A model generated the notes under the pieces. It saw only the letters and a program-made list of their open reading frames with translations. It did not search any database and had not been told where the DNA came from. A program made the position numbers and the translations under genes. From Nemertoderma westbladi (lineage: Eukaryota; Xenacoelomorpha; Nemertodermatida; Nemertodermatidae), in NCBI GenBank assembly GCA_032718475.1, contig JAUCBJ010005609.1:1-64000 (forward strand): a stretch of 64,000 nucleotides of DNA, in the 5' to 3' direction. Shown piece by piece: positions 13,496-22,538 of this stretch (within the stretch, counting starts at the first letter, position 1; the number at the start of each line of letters is the position of its first letter).

Positions 13496-14394
13496 TTTAC
13501 CGGTAGGTAATAGAGTATGCCTCTACCTGGCTCAGCAATTAATAAAATTCCAATTATTGTTTATGTGGTAACCACGGTGATCCCAAGTTTAAGGTTCACT
13601 TGCATTGAACGGATGCACTGTAAAGTCGCTCTGTTGGGACATTACAAAATAATAATATATCACTAAATGTACAAGCTGTAATGTCTTCTAAAGTTGTATA
13701 AAGTTGCTAAATAACAACTCGCTGTTAATATTAATGGCATTGAGTAATGTTACAATTGTGCAATAAAAATATATAACACATTTCACAGGTGGACACTTAA
13801 TATGTGGAGTTACACTACGATGAACTGCCTGGCGCATCTTCAGGTTACCATAGCAACAGTTCTTATTACCGTTTCGCAACACCTCACAAACTATATTGAG
13901 TATGGCTTTTCATATGATTAGCCCTATATTAACTTAACAATGGGTGTTACTACTTGTTATTATTTAGAGAGCATTCAGTCGAGACTTTCGACGAGATGGT
14001 TCATAACAGTCAAAGCACAAGGGGACATAGAAAACCCGTCAATCAATTAAACAAACAACAAACGTTTAGAGAATTTGAAAATTATATATTTATTGCGATA
14101 AAGACGTATTTATTATATAATAAGGAATTTTCCAGCTTTGCACCGTGAGTGGGACTTACTAAATTTGAAACTTGTTAGGTCCACTTGCTCAGAGGGATCC
14201 TGCTTTCAGCTTTTGGAATTTAGTTCGATTTTAGTTGAAAGTCAAATTATTTTTAAAAACCCGTTAACTAACTAAATTCGCAGTGAATATATTAAATAAA
14301 ACCACTTTAACTAAATAACATCAATATGACAACTTAACTAGTTGAACTTTCAACTAGTTGAACAGCAGTGTCTACACCGACACACGTCTATTAT
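13496..14394. other. Intergenic, no gene recognised
   Basis: AT-rich sequence with short open frames only. A small inverted patch (AACTAGTTGAA / TTCAACTAGTTG) lies near 14336-14364. Confidence 0.4.
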
Positions 14395-14463
14395 AGGAAG
14401 AGTTCTAGGGGTCTTAACCTCGAATGATATGTTTATTTTACCGAAAATAACCTATCTTTTATT
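14395..14463 (+). repeat. Direct repeat, copy 1
   Basis: About 68 bp (AGGAAG...TCTAGGGGTC..AACCTCGAATGAT...TTATTTTACCGAAAATAA) is repeated in the same orientation at 15250-15318, on the far side of a LINE fragment. Confidence 0.7.
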
Positions 14464-14580
14464 GGCGCAATTGTAGGACTAATCCCATCACATGCGTACT
14501 TTTTTACCGTAATTAATATCTCATATCTCTCCAAACCACGTACGCGTTTCGACCTTACTAGGTCTCTTCAGCGTGGTGTC

Positions 14581-14591
14581 GGATTCGAACC
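14581..14591 (-). other. B-box-like motif (tRNA or SINE remnant)
   Basis: The minus strand reads GGTTCGAATCC, a perfect RNA polymerase III B box, within CCCAGGTTCGAATCCGACACCA, which resembles the T arm and 3' end of a tRNA. No A box or cloverleaf is visible, so this could be a SINE fragment or chance. Confidence 0.3.
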
Positions 14592-15112
14592 TGGGACAAC
14601 AACCATTAGGTCATCGGAAACTTAAGGTCCGATTATTTAGAGCAGCAGTAGTTCCAGTACTCCTCTATGGGAGTCCATGCTGGGCTCTAACTGCTGAGGA
14701 CACCAAATCTCTGGATGGCACATTCACAAGAATGCTACGCCGGGTACATTGTGTCAAGTACAATGCACACATCTCCAACCAGACACTATATAACATTGGA
14801 GGTGTCTCATTGGTTCCCCCAAGCTTGACACTAGAACAAAATCGCCTCCGCTTTGCAGGACATTGCTTTCGCCGTGAGGACCAGCCAGTGCATAATCTTG
14901 TACTTTGGCAGCCTCATGGAGTGAATAAGCATGGTGGACAGCCCATGACTTTCTTGAGACGCATCTTAAATGACACTGGCCTTGAAGATGCGGATGATCT
15001 AGCAAATGTCATGGGTGATAGGGAGTTGTGGCGGCGCAATTTTGTCGACAAGCCGGCACAGCATTCTTAAAAATGCAGCTGCAATGCAGCATGCCGATAC
15101 TAGTAGTAGTAT
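14592..15112 (+). pseudogene. Non-LTR retrotransposon 3' end, (TAG)n family
   Basis: An open frame of 165 codons (14573-15070) matches the C-terminal region after the reverse transcriptase fingers and palm of an RTE/CR1-like LINE. Characteristic blocks are LLYGSPCWAL, the SLDGTFTRMLRRV segment, LRFAGHCFRRED and LWRRNFVD. The RT catalytic part is missing, so the copy is 5'-truncated, as is usual for target-primed insertion. The copy ends in ACTAGTAGTAGTA, the same microsatellite tail as the copies at 47.6, 54.5 and 60.0 kb. It is most similar to the minus-strand fragment at 47.6-48.0 kb. Confidence 0.8.
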
Positions 15113-15249
15113 TAGGTCACATGTTCTTGAGATATGGAGTATTAATTTCAAAGCCAGGTGCCATTTTATTAGCCCCTGATTTTTAATATTGATAGTAACA
15201 ATGTGTTGGCAAGCTGTGTTTTTCGAGGTGTTTGTTAATACACATTTCT

Positions 15250-15318
15250 AGGAAGGGATCTAGGGGTCTCAACCTCGAATGATAAGTTTATTTTACCGAA
15301 AATAACTTATCTTTTACT
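15250..15318 (+). repeat. Direct repeat, copy 2
   Basis: Second copy of the 68-bp direct repeat also found at 14395-14463, differing at a few positions. Confidence 0.7.
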
Positions 15319-15545
15319 TGGGTGGAATTCCTTGACTTCTGGAGCCAGTAGGTGGATTTACCATCACCCCATCCCACCTCCAAGGACATGCATAGAACAT
15401 AGTAAACCACAATTATGAATAAGAATGGTGCAAGTGCGTCTCCCTGGAGGACTCCCCATAACATTTGGAATGGATCTGTGCCACCATCGAGATAACTAGA
15501 GACGGCGTCAAGACGCCATTAAGCAAGTCGTAAGTCACATAAAAT
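15312..15545 (-). pseudogene. LINE reverse-transcriptase fragment
   Basis: Read on the minus strand, this encodes a peptide containing GVLQGDALAPFLFII, the RT block between motifs A and C. It matches GVLQGDTLAPLLF in the LINE copies at 53.6 and 59.1 kb. It is interrupted and lacks both catalytic motifs. It faces the LINE 3' end at 14.6-15.1 kb, so the two are separate insertions or a rearranged pair. Confidence 0.65.
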
Positions 15546-15636
15546 CCTACCGTAAAGAAGTACTCCTCCTTTCCCTCAATTGGTAAACAAATCTTTTATT
15601 ATGTAGCACACATGTGTATGGGGCGCCATTGCCGCC

Positions 15637-16262
15637 AAAAAGAAGTCAGAATATAGAAATTGAAGTCAGAAAACGGAAGCCAGAAAACGGAATTCAGAAA
15701 ATGTAACTCAGAAAAAAGAAATGGAAGTCAGAAAAAAAATTGAAGACAGAAAAAATAAATGGAAGTGAGAAAACGGAAGTAAGAAAATGGAACTCAGGAA
15801 ATGTAAGTCAGAAAAAAGAAATGGAAGCCAGAAAACGGAAGCGAGAAAACGAAAGTCAGAAAATGGAACTCAGGAAAAAAATAAATGGAAGTCAGAAAAA
15901 AGAAATGGAAGTCAGAAAAGGAAATTGAAGCCAGAAAAAAGAAATTGAAGTCAGAAAAAAGAAATGGAAGTAAGAAAATGGAACTCAGAAAATGGAAGTC
16001 AGAAAAAAGAAATGGATGTCAGAAGAAAGAAATGGAAGCCAGAAAAATAAAATTGAAGTCAGAAAAAAGAAATGGAAGTGAGAAAACGGAAGTAAGAATT
16101 TGGAACTCAGAAAATGGAACTCAGAAAACGGAAGTCGGAAAATGGAAGTTAGAAGATGGAAGTCGGAAAATGGAAGTTAGAAGATGGAAGACAGAAAATG
16201 GAAATCAGAAAACGGAAGTCAGAAAATGGAACTCAGAAAACGGAAGTCAGAAATTGGAAGTC
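15637..16262 (+). repeat. 14-bp minisatellite, purine-rich on + strand
   Basis: Tandem units of about 14 bp (GAAGTCAGAAAATG, with GAACTCAG and AAAAAAG variants) fill about 625 bp. The same repeat appears reversed at 18219-18410. Open frames rich in Glu, Lys and Arg are by-products of the repeat. Confidence 0.9.
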
Positions 16263-16959
16263 AGGCTTTCAGTCAGTAGCTTATTATCACATTCAGCATT
16301 TCAATCCCAGGCTGCCTGCCAGGTGATGTTCAGTCAGGCTTATGTTTAGGAACCGAGCTAGGCCTTGGCAAGCGCCTCTATCTCTAGGCCTATGGATCTA
16401 CTTCTTTATGTTCACATTTCAGTATTTCTATTTTACAGTACTGCAGTACCGGTACCGGTACCGGTACCAGTACGTACTCCTACTCCAGTACAGCAGTAGT
16501 TCCTGTACATTACAGCTGTTTCATACCAGCACTCAGACTGATTGGTATATCTTTACCAAACCTATGTCACCTGCTGACCTCTACTGCTGTAGTACTGGTC
16601 TGTGGGTAGTGCTGTAAGTGTAAGTGTGGTAAAGGACCCCACTAATCCCAGCATAATCATAACACAATTAATTTCAGGAATTAACGACGAACTATATATA
16701 TCGTACCTTTAGGCCTTCGGGGCTTGGAATGTTTTGGGGTTGGGTTTAAAAATCCAATAGCGCGGGTATTTAATTATCCCATAGTGCGGACCAAATACCA
16801 GGATTATGATATTACTACCGATAGTTGGTCCGCTCCTATAGGCTTCCATTACAAATTTTACATTGAAAAGCATTAGGCCGGACCAAATACCAGTAGTACT
16901 GTATATATATAGGCAATCACTTATTTCTAAATCATTTAGCAACAGTGTTGTGTTTGTTC
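16263..16959. other. Intergenic, with GTACCG hexanucleotide run
   Basis: A short GGTACC-type repeat occupies about 16446-16470. The phrase GGACCAAATACCAG occurs twice (about 16790 and 16876). No gene is recognised. Confidence 0.5.
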
Positions 16960-18002
16960 TGGGGGTGCATTGTCCAAAGTTATTGTCCTCATGCAGTGGG
17001 TTTATCTGACTGAGAGCGTTTGATATTACATCTGAAATCAATAGGGGCAACAACAATAATGCCACTGTTGATAACGCCAGTGTCTCTGTCTGCACATATT
17101 TTAATCGGCATAGTGTGCGTCAATGAGATTCCCTGGATGAAAAGTCCCTGCTCTGTATCCACAACTGTGTAGGGGAATAGTTGCCCATAGAACTTAAGCA
17201 ATGTGCATTAAATTGGTTCTTAAACTCAGATAGAGATCTCTTAATATGTGGCATATACACAAAGTGTAATGAATACATGGGAATGTCATTATTAACGTCC
17301 AGTTGATCTTGATTTTCAATGCCCAAAAAATTGATTTGTAGAAAGAGATTACAACGCGATTAACCTCGCCCCAGAGCCTTTCGATCCTTTGGTTATGGAC
17401 ACTTGTCCCTGCTATAAAACTTCCTTTATTTAATCCACAATTGAACAACATAAATCTAGCGATTCCATAATTTTCCACACCTTTAGCACCGCGAACGCAA
17501 CTGGGAAAGCCAAAGCCATCAACAGCATTTATAATAAAGCCGAGCACTGTATCGGATCGGTTATTGTCAGTAACTTCAAGAGAAACAATTAACCGGTTGT
17601 ATATCAACCTGCTGTTTATCAATTTATGGTTCGTATAAACAGATTCGTTTACACATGCTTGTTGGCCTGTGTAATGTTAGAAGTGTGGCCGAATCGCAGT
17701 ATAATGACACATTGATCACCCAATAGGATCGATTCTATCGAACCGAGATGACTACGTGGGACATGGATGCTGCGGGACCTTTACACGAACCTGTCAGGTA
17801 AACCTCTCCTATGTTAGGGGTTAACTCCAACACCTCTTGTATATTTATATCCAAATTATCATCTGTGATGTGGGTGAAACGAGTTCCCGCAAGGCCAAAC
17901 TCAGAGCTCCTTCTTTCAATAGTTCTCAAACTGACTGAAAGCTTTCTACTAATATCGGGATTTGTATATCGCAATTGCCGTAAGTTTCTTAGAAGATTCA
18001 CA
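16960..18002 (-). pseudogene. Integrase-core-domain gene, decayed
   Basis: Several minus-strand frames together match the metazoan family of integrase-core (rve-like) proteins. First comes an N-terminal helix-turn-helix-like region (LRYTNPDISRKLSVSLRTIERR, about 17735-18001). A core follows with [23 protein letters not shown] and [19 protein letters not shown] (about 17300-17650). The C-terminal part holds [19 protein letters not shown] (about 17120-17330) and INPLHEDNNFG (about 16966-17006). The pieces lie in different frames. There are in-frame stops, an apparent 20-bp insertion near 17700-17735 and a deletion where the family usually has an IDG(Y/F)SR segment. The usual first catalytic Asp region is also not intact, so it cannot make a working enzyme. 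These proteins come from or resemble mobile-element integrases. Confidence 0.75.
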
Positions 18003-18218
18003 TCTACATCTACTCTGGAACGTCCTTATGATGCCATCATTATACTGGTAGAGTCTATGTATTTAGGATTAACAATTTAGTAGAGGTTTACCCCAAGGTA
18101 TTGCATGCCTATATAAAATATTTATGATCACTTTTAAATTTAACCCTATTTTTCTATACCTCTTACTATTTTGGGCGTTGCCAGAGCATTGCTCAGCTGG
18201 ATATAGATGGGATATATT

Positions 18219-18410
18219 GCATTTCTGACTTCCATATTCTGACTTCCATTTTCTGACTTCCATTTTCTGACTTCCACTTTCTGACTTCCATTTTCTAACT
18301 CCATTTTCAGACTTATGTTTTCTGACTTCCACTTTCTGACTTCCATTTTCTGAGTTCCACTTTTTGGCTCCCATTTTCTGACTTCCATTTATTTTTACTG
18401 ACTTCCAATT
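18219..18410 (-). repeat. 14-bp minisatellite, inverted copy
   Basis: Units such as CTGACTTCCATTTT are the reverse complement of the array at 15637-16262. The two arrays bracket the decayed integrase gene. Confidence 0.85.
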
Positions 18411-18687
18411 TCTATTTAATATTTTTATTTATTAGCACACATATGGTTCGTATTTGGCAGAAAGATTCAGCGCCTCAAATAATATTTTAGAGAATGACTG
18501 CAACGCATCAATTTATTATCTTCTGCGAATCCAATGGTCTATGAATGCCAATACTTAATGTGTGGGGTGAGCCACGAAGTGAGCAAAGTCTTAGCATAGT
18601 GGTTCCAATATCGAGCTGTCCGTAGCCATCATCATCTAAGATTTGATCCCTATTATCTCGGTCAATCGTTGAAGAAATTAAACCATA
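18411..18687. other. Intergenic, no feature recognised
   Basis: Short AT-rich sequence leading to the target site of the BEL/Pao insertion. Nothing coding is visible. Confidence 0.4.
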
Positions 18688-18692
18688 CTTGG
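18688..18692 (+). other. 5-bp target-site duplication, left copy
   Basis: CTTGG directly precedes the TG of the left LTR. The same five bases follow the CA of the right LTR at 32913-32917. Five bp fits the 4-6 bp duplications made by BEL/Pao integrases. Confidence 0.9.
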
Positions 18693-19229
18693 TGTTAGCT
18701 TATTCAATCCCGCTAACACCCCATAAAGTTATAAGCCGATAAGCAATATTGGGAGCCACGAGATTGGGTAATTAACCAACTCGTGCCATCCCAATGAGAA
18801 TGGGAAGGAGAAGCACACAATGAGGGTCAGGGGCCAAACCCCTAACCCAGAGAGAATAGGTGGAGTGAACGGGAACACTCCAAAGGGCGCCAACAAGGGT
18901 ATCAACCAATCAGAGGGGGGAAAGGCATCGATTAGGTAGAGCAACAAGGCCAACCGTGCAATATAGCCACTTGGCAGTAATAATACCAATTCAGTTATCT
19001 CAGTGCAATACCGGTGCTAGATTAGGTTACATAGTTTTAGATAGGGAAGGACCGGGACTTTAGTTACCGTATCCCGCCTTCCGTATACGACAATATATCT
19101 ATATCTATATCTATACCTGCATATCATATTATATACGACAAACAGCACGAACTCATTTACTCTTTATACACGGCGGGGACGCGTGAACTAAAACCGGATA
19201 AACCGGGATCCCTCTTGGATCCCGTCACA
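18693..19229 (+). repeat. Left LTR
   Basis: The LTR is 537 bp, TGTTAGC...GTCACA. I saw no difference from the right LTR when comparing them by eye. It opens with a stem (GTTAGC / GCTAAC) and closes with a hairpin GGGATCC-CTCTT-GGATCCC (19205-19223). A TATATC-type repeat near 19092-19112 may serve as promoter. No canonical AATAAA is seen. An 86-aa minus-strand open frame appears in both LTRs and is not considered a gene. Confidence 0.95.
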
Positions 19230-19298
19230 GTAACTAAATCAGCTGCCGCCCTAGATAAACTCTGTAACCATCAGCGACCAATCTAGAGATAAGGAAAG
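19230..19298 (+). promoter_or_regulatory. Leader between LTR and ORF1; no obvious primer-binding site
   Basis: Only 69 bases separate the LTR from the ORF1 start. No TGG-initiated stretch complementary to a tRNA 3' end follows the LTR, which begins its interior with GTAACTAAATCAGC. Priming may use an internal tRNA segment or another mechanism. Confidence 0.4.
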
Positions 19299-21728
19299 AT
19301 GAGTCAGTCGGGAGAAATAACACCGACGCGGACCCCGGACGAAGAACAAACGATCCGCGAGGCCGCGACCAGGCGGTATAGGCCCACGACGCCGGAGCCA
19401 TCAATAACGGGCGACCCGGAAGTTCAAGACGAGGGAGACCGTCTGGAGTCAGAAGCCGAGTCGAGAGGAGGGGGAGTCGAGTCGGAAGATAGAGAGAGCG
19501 GGCTCGAGGGAGAAGGAGACGAGTCGACACGGGACGAGGGTCGACGCACCGATGTCGCCGGCCAGCCACAGGCCGAGAGCGACGAACGGCCCACCGAGAC
19601 GACGACGGAAGGGCCGACGGTACGAGGAAGGACCCGGAGAGACGACGGAAGTGCCGATACCGATGTCGCCGGCCAGCCACAGGCCGAGGGCGACGGACGG
19701 CCCGCCGAAACGGCGACGGTGGGGCCGCCGGTACGACGTCGAACCCGGAGAGACGGACGAAGGGTCGGCGACGAGGACGTCGGGGTTTCTGAGCGACTTC
19801 GACGGGCCTACAACGCGACCCGGAGACTACTAGAGGAGGCCAGAAAGGGGAAAACGATAGACGAGGTAAAACTGAAGTCAGGACTAGGTAAGTCGGACAG
19901 ACATTTATACTATCTAATGCGTTTCGGGCAGAGAGAATTGGCCGAGGAGAGAGCGAGAAAGGTTGCCGAGGAACTGTATGACTCATGGCGGCATGGGGGT
20001 ATACAACCTAATGTAGTGTACATAGGGCCATATTTAATCGATGCCCGGGGTATAAAATTAATGGGTTGGAACAGACCTGAAGGGGGCGAATCCGAGGTTA
20101 ACCCCGAGGATTCGGCCTCGTCGGTCGGAGGGAGTTCCGGGAGGAGGGGGAAAGCTAGTAGATCGGGAAGGCGGAGGGAGTCCGTCGTAACCGATAAGTC
20201 TGCTACATCCTCCGCGAAAGAAAGACGGGTGAGAGAGGCAAGTGCCGCGTACCGTCTCGAGCTGATAGAGCAAGGTCAGAGGGAAATGGATAAACGGCTA
20301 GAGGAGGGGAGAATGCGGCTAGAGAGGGAAGCGGCATTGATTAGAGAAACCGGAGAGAGGGCCGAAAGGGCTTTGAGGGGCCTTAGGGAGTGTGAGGAAA
20401 AGGAGGAAAAGGAGTGTAGGGAACGTGAGGCGAGAGAGGAAAGGGAACGCAAAGAGCGTGAGGCAAGGGAAGAAAGGGAACGCAAAGAGCGTGAGGCGGA
20501 ACGCAAGGAGTATGAGGCGAGAAAGGAAAGTGAACGTAAGGAGCGTGAAGCGAGGCGAAGGGAGAGTGCTAGGAAAGTAGTAGAGTTGGCTGAGCGGGAC
20601 ACGCGGGAGTGTGAGAGGAGAATGACAGGAGCCGAGCGAGACCAGGAGGAATTAAAGAGACGCCAAAGTGAGCTTGGGGAACATAGGGTTAGACGCGCGC
20701 ACGAGCTGCAACTGGTGCGGGCGGGGGCGTCTGAGAGCGAGACAGGCTCGAGTATTTTAGAGGAGCCAGGGGCCGTGGATACATTTATTAATACCCCACT
20801 TACAGGGACCGCACGACAGACCCAAAACTGGTGTGACCGTACGGGCGGGGGGGGTAATAATGATAATGGTACAGTAGATGTGGTTAATATTAATAGTACC
20901 GTATGGGATAATTCTAATCAAACCTTTATTGCAGGAAATACTTTGCCTAGTGGTAGTAATTTAAATTTAAATCAGAACAATCTTAATATTAATGTAGAAA
21001 ATAATCCTAATATTAATGTAGCTAAGCAAAATAATCCAAATAACCAAAATAATAATAATTCAAATAATTTAATTAATGAGCCAAGCCCGAATTTACAAGA
21101 TAATTCAAATGATTTTATTTCGAACGAACGGGTTGATTCCGTTCCCAATACGGGTGCTATTAATGTAAACACGTCGGGCGTGTATGACCAGACAGATGGG
21201 GCCCAGGTAGGCCGCGTAGTTGGTAGGCAGGGAGTGGCTGGGTTAGGTAGACCCGGCGAGGGCCTGGTAGGCCACATAGTTGGTAGGCAGGGAGTGGCTG
21301 GGTTGGATGGACCCAGCGAGGGCCTGGTAGGCCACGTAGTTGGTAGGCAGGGAGTGGCTGGGTTGGATGGACCCAGCGAGGGCCTGGTAGGCCGCATAGT
21401 CGGTAGGCAGGGAGCAGAGGGCCTGGTAGGCCACGCAATAGCAGAGGGAGAGGCGGGGGTGAATAGACCCGACCGCGGTAGGGTTGATGTGTCGACTAGA
21501 GAGGGATATAGTAGCGGGATGAGAGATAGCGAAGTTAGATGTGGCGAGTGGGGGGGGGGGGGGGGGGGGGCTACGGGAGCCCCACAACAGCGAGTTAGCG
21601 GCGAACGGGAGGGGGCAGAGAGTGTCCCACAGCCGTCAGCGGATAATGCGAGGGCCGAAATAGGTAAACCGCAACAACCGGCGACGGAAAGTAATAGGGG
21701 GATTGCGAGTATCCCCAGCGGCGTGTGA
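19299..21728 (+). CDS. BEL element ORF1: coiled-coil, Asn-rich protein
   Basis: An 809-aa product of unknown function, starting at the first ATG after the LTR (GAAAGATGA, purine at -3). Residues about 85-155 carry two copies of a 37-residue acidic/arginine-rich repeat starting DVAGQPQAE. Residues about 163-270 look globular and unlike known domains. About 300-475 is a long Glu/Arg coiled coil with RERKERE-type heptads. About 519-607 is an Asn-rich, prion-like tract. About 637-714 holds roughly four 20-residue repeats (GLVGHVVGRQGVAGLDGPSE). A run of 21 G encodes a glycine stretch near residue 752. A consensus splice donor (AG/GTAAGT, 19886-19893) lies inside. The frame ends at a single UGA and stays open for 269 more codons. 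A structural, Gag-associated role is plausible but inferred. Confidence 0.75.
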   Translation: MSQSGEITPTRTPDEEQTIREAATRRYRPTTPEPSITGDPEVQDEGDRLESEAESRGGGVESEDRESGLEGEGDESTRDEGRRTDVAGQPQAESDERPTETTTEGPTVRGRTRRDDGSADTDVAGQPQAEGDGRPAETATVGPPVRRRTRRDGRRVGDEDVGVSERLRRAYNATRRLLEEARKGKTIDEVKLKSGLGKSDRHLYYLMRFGQRELAEERARKVAEELYDSWRHGGIQPNVVYIGPYLIDARGIKLMGWNRPEGGESEVNPEDSASSVGGSSGRRGKASRSGRRRESVVTDKSATSSAKERRVREASAAYRLELIEQGQREMDKRLEEGRMRLEREAALIRETGERAERALRGLRECEEKEEKECREREAREERERKEREAREERERKEREAERKEYEARKESERKEREARRRESARKVVELAERDTRECERRMTGAERDQEELKRRQSELGEHRVRRAHELQLVRAGASESETGSSILEEPGAVDTFINTPLTGTARQTQNWCDRTGGGGNNDNGTVDVVNINSTVWDNSNQTFIAGNTLPSGSNLNLNQNNLNINVENNPNINVAKQNNPNNQNNNNSNNLINEPSPNLQDNSNDFISNERVDSVPNTGAINVNTSGVYDQTDGAQVGRVVGRQGVAGLGRPGEGLVGHIVGRQGVAGLDGPSEGLVGHVVGRQGVAGLDGPSEGLVGRIVGRQGAEGLVGHAIAEGEAGVNRPDRGRVDVSTREGYSSGMRDSEVRCGEWGGGGGGATGAPQQRVSGEREGAESVPQPSADNARAEIGKPQQPATESNRGIASIPSGV
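21200..21440 (+). repeat. 60-bp in-frame repeats within ORF1
   Basis: Three nearly identical 60-bp units and one shortened unit encode GLVGHVVGRQGVAGLDGPSE-type repeats. The unit length is a multiple of 3, so copy-number change keeps the frame. Confidence 0.9.
21550..21570 (+). repeat. Run of 21 G within ORF1
   Basis: A homopolymer of 21 G, read as Trp-Gly(6)-Ala in the ORF1 frame. Both other frames close soon after it, within about 90 bases, so slippage here would truncate the product. Its length may be uncertain in any assembly. Confidence 0.9.
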
Positions 21729-22538
21729 CCGAGCAGAGAGAGACAGGTTGACGTCGTAAGAGGGCGGACGAAGCGTCGAGCCCGATCAGAAGAGGGAAGA
21801 AGAACAGTGGGGTTTAACCGGGAGGTCGACGAGAGATCTCACGGGCGGGAATACTCCACTGAAAGGAGAAGAAGAGAAGACAGTAGTAGAAGTATCGCCG
21901 CGAACGATAGAAGAGCGAGGACGGATAGCGAGCCGTCGGTAGTCGAGATGAGAACAGAGAGTCAGTGGGGTCGGACTCCGGGAGATTGCCGTCGCCCCGG
22001 AGAGATGCGACCCGGCGAGGCGCACTACGCGCCGAGAGAGGGGTACGCGATGTACCGGTACGAAGACGAGAACAGTAGAGAGGGGGGTCGAAGAGAAACT
22101 TTCCGACGGAATACACCTATCGATCGAGAATACGGTAGCCGCGGGGAGGATTATTCGAGAAGAATAAACTTCGATCCCGAACAACACATGCAGACTGTAG
22201 GACATACTGTAGGCCTTACTGCACATACTGTAGGCCATACTGAGAGAGGCAATGTAGGCGATAGGATAGCGTGGACAACGGGATTAAACCCGGAAGTCGC
22301 GGAATACATACCGGCGGGTAGGCCAGAAGCTGATAGGCCTATACCGGTACCAGCACAGCAGTATGACTACAGCATGCAGGGACATAACATATACCCAGGG
22401 GAGGGGGGAATTATTGCGGATAGGTGCATGGGCCCCAACATATTAACATCAACCCCAGTACCAAACATACTGGTGGGGGGGGGGGGGGGGGGCAGGGTGA
22501 CATTCCCCCATCACAATATCAACAATATACCCCGATAG
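21729..22538 (+). CDS. BEL element ORF2, in frame with ORF1 after UGA
   Basis: This frame is open from the codon after the ORF1 UGA (21726-21728) to TAG at 22536-22538, 269 sense codons in the same frame as ORF1. It has no early ATG; the first Met codon is near 21948 and the longest non-ATG start is GTG at 21807. Readthrough of the UGA is therefore the simplest route to translation. The product is rich in Arg, Glu and Ser (RRRREDSSRS, MRTESQWGR), then has HTVG repeats near 22196-22245 (VGHTVGLTAHTVGHT) and a Gly run encoded by 18 G. It resembles a disordered or nucleic-acid-binding linker. No domain is recognised. The last 115 bases overlap Gag in the -1 frame. Confidence 0.6.
   Translation, partial: PSRERQVDVVRGRTKRRARSEEGRRTVGFNREVDERSHGREYSTERRRREDSSRSIAANDRRARTDSEPSVVEMRTESQWGRTPGDCRRPGEMRPGEAHYAPREGYAMYRYEDENSREGGRRETFRRNTPIDREYGSRGEDYSRRINFDPEQHMQTVGHTVGLTAHTVGHTERGNVGDRIAWTTGLNPEVAEYIPAGRPEADRPIPVPAQQYDYSMQGHNIYPGEGGIIADRCMGPNILTSTPVPNILVGGGGGGRVTFPHHNINNIPR

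Noticed and set aside
15740-16349. Lys/Glu/Arg-rich open frames
   Set aside because: They are encoded by the 14-bp minisatellite.
18146-18388. Minus-strand Glu/Lys/Arg-rich frames
   Set aside because: They come from the inverted copy of the same 14-bp minisatellite.
18729-18989. 86-aa hydrophobic minus-strand open frame, repeated at 32412-32672
   Set aside because: It is duplicated only because it lies in the LTR, and nothing supports antisense coding.
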